From the IMG/VR virus record IMGVR_UViG_3300017782_000002, positions 1 through 64,000 of that record: 64,000 nt of DNA. One strand, written 5' to 3'. Origin of the DNA: a virus. Positions within the stretch are counted from its first letter, which is position 1. Every line of letters starts with the position of its first letter. The position numbers and the translations under genes were made by a program. Under the pieces are notes generated by a model that saw only the letters and a list, made by a program, of their open reading frames with translations, was not told the origin of the DNA and did no database searches. Positions 9,521-18,271 of this stretch are shown piece by piece.

Positions 9521-11431
9521 TTAAAACAAAGATAATTGATTACAATTTACATTAAGAATATTGTTTATCTCTTTTTCAATTGCTTGCAGATAATACTTCT
9601 CATTTATGTTGTAATCTTCCCATTTCCTTGAGTCAACCTTATTAAATACAGTTTGTATCCATTTACCGGCTTCTAACTGTATCTCTCTACCATCATTTTT
9701 GTTACGCTTAATAAGCTTAACACCCTTGTCTGAGATGTAATACCTGTTAATCTTTTGTAGATTCTCTTGGATATATTCACCTTTCTCTAGGCTGTCAGCT
9801 ACTACTTGCCAACCGCTGTTAGTCTTAGATCCTATACAATAGTCTAATATGTTTTTATTAGTCTTAAGATAGTCTTCAGGTAACATGTCATTAACAAAGT
9901 ATTCATAGATTGCTTTAGGTATAACTAATTTAGATTTATTCTTATGCAAAGCAAGATTCTTAAACTCAAACCTACCTTTACATTTAGCTTTATCATCTAG
10001 ATTAATTGCAATGTAATTGTTGACGTCTGCTAGTATAAGCTTCTTGTATTCATCATGCTCAAGATTAAAGTTAGTTATATCTTCCCACTGTTTACATACT
10101 TCCATGTACTTTTCTTTATACTTCTTAGGTATGATTGTCTCTATACCATCAGTATTCTGAAGCAAGGGGATAGCATCCGGTATAGCCTCCATGATCATCT
10201 CATAAAGCATCATAAGTGTGAGTTGACCATTAATTGTTATACGCATGGTAAACTCAGGGTCATATAGAAAAGAATTCTTATCATTAGATAAACCATATGT
10301 ACTATTTAATATAATTTTATATACATAGTTCATAGGATTACTCTTAGGTATTTTCTTTCTTTCCGTAAAGAACCACTCATACAGTGTACAAAACTGTTTA
10401 CTTGGTAAATGCGCAGGAGACCATCCATTCTTAATAGCTAAGTTAGGATAGAAACTAGTAACATCTGAAGACATTATAATATTATCTTCATCAGCTTCAT
10501 ATACTCCAGGCTGATTAGCACCGTGTGCACCACCTAAACCAAAGTGTGTCTTAACACCTTTATAAACAACTGAATGCTTAAAAGCTCCTTTAATATTTTG
10601 TGGGTCCAACTCTACAGTTTTGAATCTAGCTAAAAGATTATTAAACTCCGGTGTAACAAATGCAACACAAGGTAATATAATCCTATCAAGCTTTATAACT
10701 TTCCTAAATGTTCTAAGTTTTTTAAGTTCACGTTTTTCTATGTTCAGTTCTTTACTTAAATAGAAACTAAACAACTCCTTAGATATACGTGGCTCAGAAG
10801 CATTCATAAGATTTATATTATACTCTTTAGTCAGATTCATCCTCAATGCTATAAGATCCTTAGATCTATTATAGATTTCATGAGTTGCGTCTACATCATT
10901 AATACAATACTCAACAATAGTATTTAACTCCTCTTGCGTATTTATATCTGCTTCATGATGTATAGGCATATCTAGAATGTTATCCCAATCCATAGTATAT
11001 TCAATCCACTTAAGACTAGAGCGCTTAGCCATATTGTCCCAGTGATTAAGTTTAAATACATCTATCTGCTTGATTAACATTTGCCATTCAGGAAACTCAG
11101 AAAATTCTCTATTGTTTGATCTTCTAATAGCTTCTTGTGCGTATCCATATATTTCTTCAGTGATACCGTCAGGGTCCATACCTTCCCATTCTTTATAATG
11201 CTTAAGAATATTATGTGTTACCTGTGAATCAAAGCCAATACCATTAAATGAGATGTGGTATTCATTATTTTTTATATTTTCTTTTAAGAACTTGATTAGC
11301 TCTACAGAATCATCTTGAAGTTTATGAATTATAAAAGTCTTATAAGTATTTGTTTTATAATGTTTAAATACACCAACAAAACAGTTCTTAAGAGTCTCAT
11401 AATCCATTACCCAGTGATTCATGACGGCCAT
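9521..11431 (-). CDS. Family-B DNA polymerase with proofreading exonuclease and clamp-binding tail
   Basis: 636 residues. Exonuclease motifs: DYE (D10/E12), N63xxxFD (to D68) and Y175xxxD179. Polymerase motifs: A 'DVTSFYPN' (323-330), B 'KIILNSTYG' (372-380) and C 'QNTDGIE' (425-431), where the classical DTDS is NTDG so only the second aspartate (D428) remains. This variant occurs in compact phage PolB enzymes. The last five residues, QLSLF (632-636), fit the bacterial beta-clamp-binding consensus. It is therefore the likely replicative polymerase, tethered by a sliding clamp that is not encoded in this window. It is shorter than T4-type PolB (about 900) and no protein-priming TPR insertion is evident. 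Confidence 0.93.
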   Translation of the reverse strand: MAVMNHWVMDYETLKNCFVGVFKHYKTNTYKTFIIHKLQDDSVELIKFLKENIKNNEYHISFNGIGFDSQVTHNILKHYKEWEGMDPDGITEEIYGYAQEAIRRSNNREFSEFPEWQMLIKQIDVFKLNHWDNMAKRSSLKWIEYTMDWDNILDMPIHHEADINTQEELNTIVEYCINDVDATHEIYNRSKDLIALRMNLTKEYNINLMNASEPRISKELFSFYLSKELNIEKRELKKLRTFRKVIKLDRIILPCVAFVTPEFNNLLARFKTVELDPQNIKGAFKHSVVYKGVKTHFGLGGAHGANQPGVYEADEDNIIMSSDVTSFYPNLAIKNGWSPAHLPSKQFCTLYEWFFTERKKIPKSNPMNYVYKIILNSTYGLSNDKNSFLYDPEFTMRITINGQLTLMMLYEMIMEAIPDAIPLLQNTDGIETIIPKKYKEKYMEVCKQWEDITNFNLEHDEYKKLILADVNNYIAINLDDKAKCKGRFEFKNLALHKNKSKLVIPKAIYEYFVNDMLPEDYLKTNKNILDYCIGSKTNSGWQVVADSLEKGEYIQENLQKINRYYISDKGVKLIKRNKNDGREIQLEAGKWIQTVFNKVDSRKWEDYNINEKYYLQAIEKEINNILNVNCNQLSLF

Positions 11432-11452
11432 ACTACTATGATATTTTCCATA

Positions 11453-12316
11453 TTAAAATATATATCTGATTTTATTCCAAGGGATTTTCTTTTTGTGCAG
11501 TCTTTTAAACTGATCTATGTATTCCCTTTTTAATTCATAATTATACCTTATGTTTTTCCCACCATACTGTGACTGTTTAGTCTCTTGTATATTAGGTGTC
11601 CATAAAGTTAGTTCTGTTTCTGGATGTTTTTCTAAGTTAACAACATGCTTACTAAAATTATGTGTTAAGAATATTACTTCTGCTAACACTTCTTTTTTGT
11701 AACCGTGGTCAACATAATCATTCATCATGTCAAACAAAAGCTCATAGTCTTCTAACCATCCATCATAAACTATAACTGGACTGTAGTTGACATGTACATC
11801 ATAACCAGCATCTATAAATGCACTGATAGCTTTTATTCTATCAATAATTTTAGATGTGTTTGGCTCATGTATATCTGCCATTTTTTGTGGCATTAAACTA
11901 AATCTTATACGTATTTTACCTTCAGGGTCAAACGTGGTAAGATTAGGGTTAACATACTTAGTAGCGAAACTACCCATAGCAACTGGGTGCGTCCTAAAAA
12001 ATTCAAATATTCTTTCCCAGTCATGATGCTTTGCATGCAAACAAAAGTCTTCATTACAACTAATATCATATGTTGTAAATTCAGGATGTGTTTGATTAGG
12101 CTTATCTACTGGTGTAAAATATGCATGATTATTTATTTCTGTAAGTATATCTCCAGTGTTTTTTGCAACACTTAAACCTTTTGGTTTGTGACGTTTCATA
12201 TAACAATATGAACAATCATATAAACAACCGTGACCGAAGCTAGGTGATATAAAATCTGTACTCCTACCTGATGGTCTTATGGTGAAAGTTTTTCTATTTA
12301 CTTTTTTTATTAGCAT
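11453..12316 (-). CDS. Radical SAM enzyme of the spore photoproduct lyase type
   Basis: 287 residues. The radical SAM cluster motif C31xxxC35xxC38 ('GCLYDCSYC') is followed by 'YMKRH', and the rest is a TIM-barrel-like alternation with 'RIRFSLMP' and 'HVNYSPVIVYDGW', as in the SPL-like group (COG1533). Spore photoproduct lyase reverses a UV thymine dimer; many homologues have unknown substrates. A phage copy next to the polymerase suggests UV-lesion repair in sunlit water or modification of nucleic acid. The SPL-specific distal cysteine could not be assigned, so substrate is open. Confidence 0.75.
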   Translation of the reverse strand: MLIKKVNRKTFTIRPSGRSTDFISPSFGHGCLYDCSYCYMKRHKPKGLSVAKNTGDILTEINNHAYFTPVDKPNQTHPEFTTYDISCNEDFCLHAKHHDWERIFEFFRTHPVAMGSFATKYVNPNLTTFDPEGKIRIRFSLMPQKMADIHEPNTSKIIDRIKAISAFIDAGYDVHVNYSPVIVYDGWLEDYELLFDMMNDYVDHGYKKEVLAEVIFLTHNFSKHVVNLEKHPETELTLWTPNIQETKQSQYGGKNIRYNYELKREYIDQFKRLHKKKIPWNKIRYIF

Positions 12317-12333
12317 ATGATAAAATTGGACCC

Positions 12334-12361
12334 AAAAAAAGGGGACAACAAGGCCCCCTTA
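12334..12361 (-). terminator. Rho-independent terminator
   Basis: On the minus strand AAGGGG and CCCCTT pair around a 10-base loop and are followed by a run of T. It lies just after the stop of the 12386-12838 gene and ahead of the radical SAM gene, so it probably attenuates the operon before the radical SAM and polymerase genes. Confidence 0.75.
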
Positions 12362-12385
12362 ATTTGGAAGAAAGGAAAATTAATC

Positions 12386-12838
12386 CTAAGTGACTATTTC
12401 TAAGTTAGTAGCTTTTTCAGCTGGCATTGGATTACCTGCTGGTGTTACTTCTGACTCAAGGTGTGTTGTATAATCATATGTATCTGCATTAATAGCAAAT
12501 GCATTGATTAAAGTTTTTACCTCTTCTAAGTCATTAACGTAATACTCTTGATAAGTATCCATCATGACTCTTTGTTCTTTAATTTCTTTTCCATTAGGTC
12601 TTTTACCTAGTTTAACTGTAACTTGATCACCGTTGTCATCTAATTTAGGAACCATATGGTAAGAAGGTTTACTTAATTTAGATATGATTGCAAGTATTTT
12701 GCTACTTGGATCAAAGATTGCCTCTACATAAGGGCATTCTGTATTTATAGGGATAAGTTTAAATGTTTTATAAGGTCCCCAGTTAGAGGATACTAAAATC
12801 ATTGACTTTTCAATATTCATTTCTTTCTTTTTTGACAT
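12386..12838 (-). CDS. Hypothetical protein
   Basis: 150 residues, mixed alpha/beta with a Lys-rich N terminus; 'DPSSKILAIISKLSKPSY' and 'DTYQEYYVNDLEEV' are the only memorable segments. No family recognised. It is the last gene before a strong leftward terminator and follows recombination genes, so a DNA-metabolism role is possible. Confidence 0.6.
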   Translation of the reverse strand: MSKKKEMNIEKSMILVSSNWGPYKTFKLIPINTECPYVEAIFDPSSKILAIISKLSKPSYHMVPKLDDNGDQVTVKLGKRPNGKEIKEQRVMMDTYQEYYVNDLEEVKTLINAFAINADTYDYTTHLESEVTPAGNPMPAEKATNLEIVT

Positions 12839-12849
12839 AATAATTAGGT

Positions 12850-13425
12850 TTATTTCTTAGGCAAAGATACATTATCTTTTGTAATAATCTCAATTAGCTT
12901 GACATTTTTTTCTAATGTTTCTTTTTCTAAGTTTGGTGGATCACATACTTCCCAAACATCTGTTATTGATCCTAGTTTAACGTTTAACAATTCTGCATAA
13001 TCTTCATGATAGAATTCAGGGTACATATAACTTTCTACCGTTTCAGCTACAACACCTGCTTGCCCAAAGAACTTTAATATTTTCTTTTTTTCTCTTTCAT
13101 TTATTTTTGAATATACTCCTGTTAGAACAGCTATCCATGTTTGTGGATAATTTCCAAGATCAAAGATATACAAGTGTGTATTATCTTCAAGTTTTTTATA
13201 GTCAAAAAAGTTTTTATTTTTTAATAATCTTTTCTCTTCAAATTCTAAAAAGCCCTTAGTTTGTTTGTGCTTATACACACAAAACAACTTCATATCCCCT
13301 GTAGGGTTATGGTTTTTCCAAGACATGTATGTTTCTTTAGGTATATATTTTGCACCCTTTGCTATTCCTAGCAAGGGATACAAAAATACTTTACTCTTTT
13401 GAAAATAAGTCTTAAAGAGTTTCAT
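12850..13425 (-). CDS. Hypothetical protein downstream of exonuclease
   Basis: 191 residues, rich in Lys, Tyr and Phe, no recognised domain. It shares one base with the stop region of the exonuclease gene, so the two are probably co-translated. Segments 'HLYIFDLGNYPQTWIAVLTGVY' (in two parts) look like beta strands of a globular protein. Could be an accessory factor of the nuclease by position. Confidence 0.55.
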   Translation of the reverse strand: MKLFKTYFQKSKVFLYPLLGIAKGAKYIPKETYMSWKNHNPTGDMKLFCVYKHKQTKGFLEFEEKRLLKNKNFFDYKKLEDNTHLYIFDLGNYPQTWIAVLTGVYSKINEREKKKILKFFGQAGVVAETVESYMYPEFYHEDYAELLNVKLGSITDVWEVCDPPNLEKETLEKNVKLIEIITKDNVSLPKK

Positions 13426-14423
13426 TATAATGATGGATTGTCTTTAAGAAACATATATGGTAGGTCATATCTATTTTCTGTTACATGATATTCAGCTTCA
13501 TCTAAGACGTCAGTCATAGCAAGGCCCCATTCACTCAAAGTGTTCTGTTTAACTGGGAATGCATATATTTGATTATACTTGTCTATTACTATAAAGTTAA
13601 AACTAATTTTATAATCTTTAGCATCTTCTCCTAGGTTTTTAGTAACTAAAACCATATAAACAGCTGCTTGAAGCCAATATTTATAGAAAGAAACAGTTTC
13701 TGGAAAGTCTGTTATAGTTTTTCCAGTTGTTTTAACATCTATAATTTTAACTTCCTTTTTATCATGATCAATAACATATCTGTCAATATAACCCTTAAGT
13801 CCAAAGCTGTAGTTGCCAAGATCACATTCTAAATATGCCTCATTGAACACTTCTAAGTTGTCCATTTCAAAATCAGTTGGTTCATCTTGGAGTAATGCAA
13901 ATACATCTGCATTTTCCTTTATTAATTCAACTGACTCAGTACATTTAACAAATGTATCTTCATCAACTACGTCTTTATCTGTAGTAGAAGCAACAGCATA
14001 GTAGTCATTGCACTCTACAGTGCGGACCTTAGCTATACGTTTAGCTTCATCTTTCAGTGACTGATATAATCCAACTTCTTTAAGTGAGTTTAAGATAATC
14101 CTATCTTCTACTTTATCTAATGTTATAGCGTCAGTATATAATGTGATATTCTTTATAACTTTCTTTAAAGAGTCAGAAGGAAGTTTAGATGGCATCAGCA
14201 CAAACTGATTGTTAAACTCCTCTGGTTGTAATAATAATAAATGAATTAGTTTACCTGCAATAAGATGCTTGTCTAACCTTTCCTCTTTTTCTTTAAGAAT
14301 ATAATCCTTATAGAATAGAGACGGGGCAAACTGAAGCCTGTTGAGAGAGGAGTAGCTAAATTTAAACTCTCCTTTCTCAATCTTTTGCTTGAAAACCTTT
14401 TCTTTGTTAAGGTCTTTTTTCAT
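13425..14423 (-). CDS. PD-(D/E)XK exonuclease (RecE/DUF3799-like)
   Basis: 332 residues. 'FSYSSLNRLQFAPSLFYKDY' (in two parts), 'AGKLIHLLLLQPEEF' near residue 57, and the catalytic core 'GLKGYIDRYV' plus 'VKIIDVKTTGKT' (about 209-235) give the G-D and DxK residues of the PD-(D/E)XK fold. The pattern matches phage exonucleases of the RecE C-terminal/DUF3799 group, which resect double-stranded ends. The Sak4-type ATPase and probable SSB in the same operon would complete a recombination system. Confidence 0.8.
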   Translation of the reverse strand: MKKDLNKEKVFKQKIEKGEFKFSYSSLNRLQFAPSLFYKDYILKEKEERLDKHLIAGKLIHLLLLQPEEFNNQFVLMPSKLPSDSLKKVIKNITLYTDAITLDKVEDRIILNSLKEVGLYQSLKDEAKRIAKVRTVECNDYYAVASTTDKDVVDEDTFVKCTESVELIKENADVFALLQDEPTDFEMDNLEVFNEAYLECDLGNYSFGLKGYIDRYVIDHDKKEVKIIDVKTTGKTITDFPETVSFYKYWLQAAVYMVLVTKNLGEDAKDYKISFNFIVIDKYNQIYAFPVKQNTLSEWGLAMTDVLDEAEYHVTENRYDLPYMFLKDNPSL

Positions 14424-14432
14424 AATGTAATT

Positions 14433-15647
14433 TTAAAATGGTAAATCACTTTGCATGTCTAATGCAATTTGTGACAAATCTACATCATTTTTAACTTTAG
14501 CCTTAGCTGCAGGCGCTAGTTTTACTGATGCTTTGTCTAATATAAACATATTATTGTCACTGTTAATACCTGTACTTTGATTTATAACGTTATCAAACAT
14601 TATTGTAATCAAATGTTCAGCAGCATTTACAGTTAACGCTCCGTCTTCAGCTAAATACTGCACACATTGCGAGTATCTATTAGAGTGGTAATGATTGTAT
14701 TCTAAACAATACTTTTCAAACTCACGTCTAAGAGATTTAAAAGCAACCTGATTCCACATAGGCGTACCTCTTAAAGTCTCACTAAAGTGAAAGAATAACA
14801 ATGCCAGGTAAGTTCTAGACTTCTGTATATTACAATTAGACATAATAGACATACCTACAGCTTTATCTTCTTTGTTTGTAGACTTAAGTAAAGAACGTAT
14901 TTGCTTGTAATCTTTACCAGAAAGAACATGAGAGTCCTCAGAAGCAAGATTATTCATAAATACGTCACTTACAAGCATTCCTGTTTTTGAGTTCAAGATC
15001 TCTTCAAAAGTATCCATATGCTCTTCTTTAACTGTGTTAAGATAGCTTTCAGATTTGGTTATTTTTCTAAAATCTTCTAACCACGCCTCTGCAGGATTAG
15101 CCTTATCATTAGTGTATCTATAATAATTATGAGGATTAACACTAACGGGAAATTCTACACCGTGTTCTTCTATTAGCTTTGTAAGATTAGCAATTATAAT
15201 ATCTTTAGCGTTATCAACATACAATGCAGAGTCAGATATGTCTATGAAAGAGAGTATTGAACCTAGTGATGATAGTGACATACGCCAATGTTGCTGTACA
15301 GTTTTCTCAATCATTTTCTGACCAATGATACTAAAATCAGCTTTATCCTTATTAAGAACTTTAGCCATACCATATTTTTGTTTACAGTTATCCATCTTAT
15401 CTCTTGATAAGTTTATGTTAGGATACCTATAATATTTTTTATGTATCTTAGAATCAAAATTGCTTTCACCTTGTTTACACAATGTCTGTGTTAGGTCTTG
15501 AAGCTTTTTTTCTACGTCACTGTAAGAGATGTTTTTGTCAAGAAAAATACTTCTTTTAAAAAGAAATACATCTTTATCTATTTTTGCATCAGTCTTAGAA
15601 AAATCTGTGTAATTTACTGTTAAATGTAAGGATTTATTAATTTTCAT
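14433..15647 (-). CDS. Hypothetical 404-aa protein with SSB-like C-terminal tip
   Basis: 404 residues, mostly helical, no recognised domain. It ends 'ALDMQSDLPF', which resembles the conserved C-terminal peptide of bacterial SSB (DDLPF/DDIPF) that recruits host repair and replication enzymes. No OB fold is evident, so it would be a mimic of the tail rather than an SSB. It lies between the exonuclease and a conserved unknown gene. The start overlaps the preceding stop by 11 bp. Confidence 0.6.
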   Translation of the reverse strand: MKINKSLHLTVNYTDFSKTDAKIDKDVFLFKRSIFLDKNISYSDVEKKLQDLTQTLCKQGESNFDSKIHKKYYRYPNINLSRDKMDNCKQKYGMAKVLNKDKADFSIIGQKMIEKTVQQHWRMSLSSLGSILSFIDISDSALYVDNAKDIIIANLTKLIEEHGVEFPVSVNPHNYYRYTNDKANPAEAWLEDFRKITKSESYLNTVKEEHMDTFEEILNSKTGMLVSDVFMNNLASEDSHVLSGKDYKQIRSLLKSTNKEDKAVGMSIMSNCNIQKSRTYLALLFFHFSETLRGTPMWNQVAFKSLRREFEKYCLEYNHYHSNRYSQCVQYLAEDGALTVNAAEHLITIMFDNVINQSTGINSDNNMFILDKASVKLAPAAKAKVKNDVDLSQIALDMQSDLPF

Positions 15648-16671
15648 CTTTTTTATTTTTAAAATATTTTCTATATTCTGGTTTTATTTGAACTTTAAAT
15701 ACATACAGTTCTCTATTATGTATACTTATCTCTGATCTAACTATGGGTTCTAACATCTTAAATGTTTTCTTATCTAGTTCACCAGTTTGTTCAAAGTATA
15801 ATATAGCATCTTGTGCACTCATACGTGAAAGTTTTCTTATCCTAGCTTTCTCTGCCCAATAAGTAATGTCTTTATTTCTAAAGTCATAGTCTATTCTTTG
15901 AGCAGCTTCACCGGCTAACTTCCACATAAGACCTGGTTCATATCTATAATCAATTGTAGGTAATATAGTACCTGCCATTTCTCTATCTTCTCTACTATTT
16001 AACATTGCTGTAAGCTGATCAACTAGCTCAGGCGTCAAACGTTGTTTAGTATTAGAAGAATTCATTACAGTTTCTACATCAACTACTTGCATATCTCCAT
16101 CTTTAATCTTGCTAGCAAGTTCAATAGCTAGGCCGGATATACCATATAAATCATATTCTGCTGATTCATAGTCACAATTATATAATGGACAAGAGTTTTT
16201 TACTTTATCACAATAAATAGTCCAGTTACCTGTTCTATCAAAGTAATCTTCAGCAAAACCTTCTTTAAGTATATACATGTTAGTTTTATGATGTAACGGT
16301 TTTGTAGTTCTAAACGTTGAGTCATGCTCATCTGCGCACAAACCATCATTTACTAATACATCTGCCAACTCATAATCATTAGTGACAACTACCTTATGTT
16401 CTCTAAGAGCTTCTTTAAGTCTATCAGCACTCATACCTACACCAGGCATTATAAAAGCTTTCTTGGCCGTAGATAGATCATCAGTAGTCTCATCTTCTAA
16501 TGTACCTTTTATCTCAGTATAATCAGAATAAGATTCAGTAACTAAAATAGTTTGTATGTTATTACCAGCAGTATCAGTTGGTATACCATACTGTGTAATA
16601 CAATCTACATCATATCCTAAGTCTTCATATTTTTGTAAATCAATGTCTTGAAATATTGTCTTCTTTGCCAT
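15637..16671 (-). CDS. Hypothetical 344-aa early protein
   Basis: 344 residues with no recognised family. It has an alpha/beta N-terminal half ('TILVTESYSDYTEI', 'KAFIMPGVGMSADRL', 'KVVVTNDYELADVLVNDG'), which could be a Rossmann-like fold, and a helical C-terminal half. The two cysteines in 'NSCPLYNCDY' might bind metal. It begins one base after the groES stop, so it is expressed with the chaperone cassette. Confidence 0.6.
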   Translation of the reverse strand: MAKKTIFQDIDLQKYEDLGYDVDCITQYGIPTDTAGNNIQTILVTESYSDYTEIKGTLEDETTDDLSTAKKAFIMPGVGMSADRLKEALREHKVVVTNDYELADVLVNDGLCADEHDSTFRTTKPLHHKTNMYILKEGFAEDYFDRTGNWTIYCDKVKNSCPLYNCDYESAEYDLYGISGLAIELASKIKDGDMQVVDVETVMNSSNTKQRLTPELVDQLTAMLNSREDREMAGTILPTIDYRYEPGLMWKLAGEAAQRIDYDFRNKDITYWAEKARIRKLSRMSAQDAILYFEQTGELDKKTFKMLEPIVRSEISIHNRELYVFKVQIKPEYRKYFKNKKDEN

Positions 16672-16672
16672 G

Positions 16673-16933
16673 TTAAACTATTTTTGCTAGGATATGTGAC
16701 TCTTCTAGTATAATAAGATCATTGTCTTCAAAGTTAATCTTCTGACCCGCATACTCTCCGTATACTACAGTGTCTCCAACTTCAACAACATCACTACTAG
16801 TTTCTATAACTAATCCCATTAATGGTTTCTTTTGATTTGCGTCAGGAATAATAAGTCCTTGGGCTGTCTTTTCTTCAGCCTTTATAGTTGTTATAATAAT
16901 TCTCTTTCCTACAGGAATAATTTGTTTAGCCAT
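16673..16933 (-). CDS. groES: Phage-encoded co-chaperonin GroES (Cpn10)
   Basis: 86 residues from the ATG at 16933, close to the usual 95-97; an in-frame ATG at 16975 exists but would add residues unlike any Cpn10. Visible are 'IIPVGKRIIITTIKAEEKT' (beta-barrel start), 'AQGLIIPDANQKKP' (mobile loop with the hydrophobic LII tripeptide that binds GroEL), 'VEVGDTVVYGEYAG' and 'NDLIILEESHILAKIV'. All core elements are present. It lies directly downstream of the MoxR gene and 10 kb from groEL on the same strand, not adjacent as in bacteria. Confidence 0.93.
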   Translation of the reverse strand: MAKQIIPVGKRIIITTIKAEEKTAQGLIIPDANQKKPLMGLVIETSSDVVEVGDTVVYGEYAGQKINFEDNDLIILEESHILAKIV

Positions 16934-16953
16934 AATTTTTGTGTTGTAAATAC

Positions 16954-16973
16954 GGGGAGACATAAGCCTCCCC
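16954..16973 (-). promoter_or_regulatory. GC-rich hairpin ahead of groES
   Basis: GGGGAG and CTCCCC flank an 8-base loop, in the 54-bp gap between the MoxR and groES genes and 20 bp before the groES ATG. No U-run follows, so it is more likely an mRNA stability, processing or translation-control element than a terminator. Confidence 0.5.
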
Positions 16974-16987
16974 ACATTCAGGTTAAT

Positions 16988-18250
16988 TTATTTTACAGTC
17001 ATCTTAATGATCTGCGGGTTCATCATCATCTTGTTAAATTTCTGCTTGTTACCACTGTAAATAGTTCTTACAATAAGATATTGCAGGTCATCAGCAAAAT
17101 GATTACTAGTACATAACTCAATCAATCTATCAGTAATCTTCTTATTGATTGTGTTTTCTGTAGAATATACTACAGCATAGTTAGCTAATCTTGTAGCTAA
17201 TGCAGATGCAATATCAGCACGATATGCATCATCTTTACCAATTGCTGAAGTTAGCAAGCCTGTTACATATGCATCATTCTCATTAGTTAAAAGATCCTTT
17301 GGTGTAGGTAACTTATCTAACTTGTTGTTAATGAACATAGTAAACATAGAAGAAAATTCATCTCCTACTGAACCTTCACCAATCATTTGGATTAGCGCCA
17401 AGCTATCAGAAAAACTTTCTATACCAGAAATAGCATTAAAGAATGTAGATATAGATCTAGCATTAGTCTCTTGCGTAACTAGTTCAGGATTTAACAATAA
17501 GAAGTTAATACATCTTGTGTCAATGCCTTCTGCTTCTGCCCACTTAGCCCACACATCTATATCAAACTTAAGATTAGCTGTAATATAACGTGTTTTCTGT
17601 GCTGCATCTACAGAATTTACCATGTAGTCACCATTATCCGGGTTAGCTGTTAAGATAATATGCCAGTCTTTAGGTAAAGCCCATGAGATATAAGTCTGAC
17701 GGTCAACTAATTCCATAACTGCCTGAATAAATCTGACATCTGCACGGTTCCAGTCATCTAACAATAGTATACCGCCTGCTTTTTTATCAGCAATCCATTC
17801 TGGTGCACAATAAGACATTCTGTTCTTACCGGTCATTTTCCAACCACTCTTAAGATAATCAGATACAGCTAACTCGTCAACCCACTGACCAACTTTCTTA
17901 GTAACAGGTGCAGTCATTTTAGCTAGATCTTCTGATGCTGCTAATCTAGAGTTATAATTTAGATCATTACTCTTAGAAGGTATTTGTTTCTCTCTATACA
18001 TTTGAAACTGTCTAACAGGAAAACCTACAAGGTCACCTAACTCTTCTATCTGTGCTAAGTTTAACTTAACAAAATCTAATTCATGCTTCTTAGCCATATC
18101 CATAATACTAGTAGTTTTACCTATACCGGATTCACCTACTACTTCAATTGCCACAGGCTTCTTGCCTTGGTCTTGTAAAAATCTGTTGTTTGTAATGATG
18201 TGATTTACAAATCCATCTAGTTCCTCAATGTTTAAATTTACTTGAGCCAT
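16988..18250 (-). CDS. MoxR-type AAA+ ATPase
   Basis: 420 residues. Walker A GESGIGKT (39-46), Walker B 'ILLLDDWNRA' (161-170) and sensor 1 'IILTANPDNGDY' near residue 200 place it in the MoxR/CbbQ/NorQ AAA+ group. These ATPases work with a VWA-domain partner to remodel or activate protein complexes or insert cofactors. The partner gene lies 21 bp upstream (18272-19426). The protein is longer than many MoxR proteins (about 320) owing to its C-terminal part. No D-to-N or K change removes ATP hydrolysis. It is an intact enzyme by sequence; substrate unknown. Confidence 0.85.
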   Translation of the reverse strand: MAQVNLNIEELDGFVNHIITNNRFLQDQGKKPVAIEVVGESGIGKTTSIMDMAKKHELDFVKLNLAQIEELGDLVGFPVRQFQMYREKQIPSKSNDLNYNSRLAASEDLAKMTAPVTKKVGQWVDELAVSDYLKSGWKMTGKNRMSYCAPEWIADKKAGGILLLDDWNRADVRFIQAVMELVDRQTYISWALPKDWHIILTANPDNGDYMVNSVDAAQKTRYITANLKFDIDVWAKWAEAEGIDTRCINFLLLNPELVTQETNARSISTFFNAISGIESFSDSLALIQMIGEGSVGDEFSSMFTMFINNKLDKLPTPKDLLTNENDAYVTGLLTSAIGKDDAYRADIASALATRLANYAVVYSTENTINKKITDRLIELCTSNHFADDLQYLIVRTIYSGNKQKFNKMMMNPQIIKMTVK

Positions 18251-18271
18251 AATTTCCTTTCTTTTTTTTGG

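Noticed and set aside
16673-16975. GroES start at 16975
   Set aside because: The extra 14 residues have no counterpart in Cpn10; ATG 16933 gives a normal GroES N terminus.
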